Positions 61,878-64,000 of a stretch of DNA of 64,000 nt are shown here, one piece after another; the first letter of the stretch is position 1; each line of letters begins with the position of its first letter. The notes under the pieces are model-generated. The model searched no databases and was not told where the DNA came from. It saw only the letters and a list, made by a program, of their open reading frames with translations. The DNA lies in NCBI GenBank assembly GCA_964247055.1, contig OZ176053.1, positions 5,270,001 to 5,334,000 of the forward strand. Direction: 5' to 3'. The stretch is from Paragordius varius (lineage: Eukaryota; Nematomorpha). The position numbers were made by a program, and so were the translations under genes.

Positions 61878-63603
61878 ATGCCACATGTTTGCAGACCGAG
61901 AAGAAAAATTAACATTGTATTCATATTCCTATGGCATTACTTCCTAACTAATTTGGTTGTTTCATTTGGTCATCAGCATACGTCTGGACCCTTAAATTCG
62001 TTTGAAAATGATTTATCATTCATTAACGGCTTCAATGAACTCAAAGGTACCGATTCCGTTCCTATTTGTCAAGATTATTCTCTGGTGTCACGAATTCAGA
62101 GGTGTTTAGGTAAGTTTATATTACTAAATTGCATAATTATACAGAGTCAATTAATTTACCCTTTAACAAAATTTTTTCTCCAATTTTTTCAAAAAATTTC
62201 GTAAATAAAACTTTTGCTCGACGCCTCAAACCCATTTATTGCCAATATAATTAGATTTCTTATGATTTAACGGCTAACTATATATTAAGATGTTTCTTAT
62301 ATCAAATAAAAATATATTCAATACTTTATACTGAAATCACTGATTACAAGTGCAATTTGTAAAAATTGATAAACAGTTTAAAAAATATATCTCAATGGCA
62401 TGTTATAGGTTAAATCCACTAAATTGCTTTTATCAGTATCTTAACTAGGACTATTGAGTGAACCTAACATTAGATATAAATATTTAAAAGGGACCACTCA
62501 AATAACGACTGTAATATGATTTAAAGGACTCTTTCTAATTTAAAAACTTTGTTAAATATTTTAATTAACTACAAATATTTAATTTGTACGATGTTGAAAG
62601 TAGTTTCAATGATAAAGTTTTTTTTAAATCTCATATAACCAATCTTTAATTTATGGCACATTTTCGTTTATTAATATCATGATAATTATATTTAAAATGC
62701 GAGATATTTAAGATTTTATGACAATATTTATATTAATAATAAATGGCTATTAATAACTTTAATAAAAATGTGACTGTAAAATATGATTTTAACACATATT
62801 TTTTTACATAAAAATCATTGGATAATAACTTGCGTTTTGTCAAATAATAATTTAGTTTTTTTTTAATTTCAGGTATACTAGGAGAGGTTGGGAGACTCAT
62901 TTTAAAGGGGCAATCCTCATATCACCTCAAATACACGTGCCACATATACGGGGATGGTTTAACATGCATGAATGCCATAACCAAAGATTGTCCTGACCTA
63001 ACACCCGGGGAAGATACAGATATTTTACTTAAAACATACAATCTATTTTGTTTCGTTAATCAATCTTTTGTGATCTCAAACTATGATGGCAGCTACATAA
63101 ACGCCGCCGCTTACAAATATATCCAGCCGCCGCCTTACTCGAAAAAACGGAATATAGGAGGATTAACATCACTCCAGGCCAATAAATTAATGGATATTGT
63201 TAAAGTTGAATCTCCCCTCCTGCAGGATGCATCCTTTGATGCGAATAAGCATCTGGCTTATAAGTCTGAATTCGTTGGTAAGAAACGGAAAGTAAATCAT
63301 CCTTATATAAATATCGCTTCTACAACTATAAGTGATGCTTACCTTGAATATGCGGCTTGTTACAAAAATCGACGTAAAGATATAATGAAATGTGCTAATC
63401 GATATACCCGTTATTATGACCAATTAATATATCATGACTATGATGGTCGTCAAATAGGTAAAATAGCACAACGCAAGAAATCCCATGCTTTTTGGGAACA
63501 TGGATTATCATATAACAATGAAAACGAAGCCAGTTACTATGGCTTTCCAATCATGTCATCCCTTAATTATAGAATACCTGATTCATCAAGTGAGGTAGTG
63601 TAA
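61878..63603 (+). CDS. Probable secreted protein, family not recognised
   Basis: Two exons (61878-62109 and 62873-63603; intron with gtaagt donor and ttttttaatttcag acceptor) give 320 aa. The N-terminus has basic residues, then a hydrophobic stretch (INIVFIFLWHYFLTNLVVSF), reading as a signal peptide or anchor. A cysteine-bearing domain spans about residues 65-140 (PICQDYSLVSRIQRC, YTCHIYGDGLTC, CPDLTPGED, NLFCFVN). A tyrosine- and basic-rich tail follows with QPPPYSKK (a PPxY motif) and VGKKRKVNHPY. The cysteine spacing loosely recalls small secreted helical domains of invertebrates such as DUF19-like ones, but I would not assign it. An aataaa lies at 63639-63644, 36 bp past the stop. Confidence 0.75.
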
Positions 63604-64000
63604 TATTAAATACCAAGAGATATTTTTTTCATAGTCGAAATAAATGAGAGGGTTGGTCCACTCAGTAGTGTACACTTCTGCTTTCCATTCAAAAATGATT
63701 TTTTGATTTTAAAAGAGTTTTTATTAAAAAAATTAATTTTTTTTAAAAAATGGTGTGACAGATACAATGTGATATTTATATTTACCAAGATATAATAGTA
63801 AAACGGAACGGATAAAATGGTTTAGGCTACAAGTTAAAATTGCTCTGGGTGATTTTGGCTCCTTTTTTTATAATTGGTCTGATTACTTAATATAGTGTTA
63901 TTTTAACCACAAAAATAACTCAAGATTCATAGAATGCTAATCTATATATATTTATAAAAATGATGTTGGCTTTAAAAGTTTTTTCAAATATATAAATTCA
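63604..64000. other. 3' flank of the last gene
   Basis: Contains the aataaa at 63639-63644. Nothing else was recognised up to the window end. Confidence 0.5.

Overview
The window is animal genomic DNA, very AT-rich, with spliced genes, a 5S rRNA gene and a heavy load of transposable elements. The lineage cannot be fixed from sequence alone. Conserved animal genes (CDT1, GPATCH1, a GH18 chitinase, a SOUL/HEBP protein), serpin-like secreted proteins, and introns as short as 23-25 bp beside kilobase-long TE-filled ones suggest a fast-evolving invertebrate, possibly parasitic. That placement is inference.

Layout. 1-9 kb is repeats: Penelope-like GIY-YIG fragments, short DNA-element families and a decayed hAT transposon (5206-7527). 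CDT1 lies on the minus strand at 9035-11826. A 3.1-kb hAT element (12211-15304), with perfect 13-bp inverted ends and an 8-bp target duplication, carries a second, inverted copy of its own transposase region. At 16.7-19.4 kb a foldback-type DNA element holds a LINE fragment, and that LINE was itself hit by a tRNA-derived SINE. Two serpin-like paralogues follow in divergent orientation (20499-22843 minus, 30901-32691 plus). They are separated by DNA transposons, a Helitron-like 3' end and a 5S rRNA gene (about 28523-28640).

GPATCH1 fills 33493-44729 on the minus strand in at least 18 exons. One of its introns holds a Penelope-like element with nearly identical inverted arms. A SOUL/HEBP gene (47190-48673) and a secreted chitinase (51285-56065) follow, also on the minus strand, with MITEs in and between them. 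Two intronless genes for Arg/Ser/Lys-rich proteins (57248-57691, 59043-59795) stand out as GC-rich islands. A two-exon gene for a probable secreted protein (61878-63603, plus) closes the window.

The genes do not form one pathway: CDT1 licenses replication, GPATCH1 is a splicing-associated G-patch protein, and the chitinase and serpin-like proteins are secretory. A recurrent theme is a family of at least seven foldback/MITE-like elements that share the terminus tataccattt, six of them clearly having arms built from roughly 21-bp tandem subrepeats.
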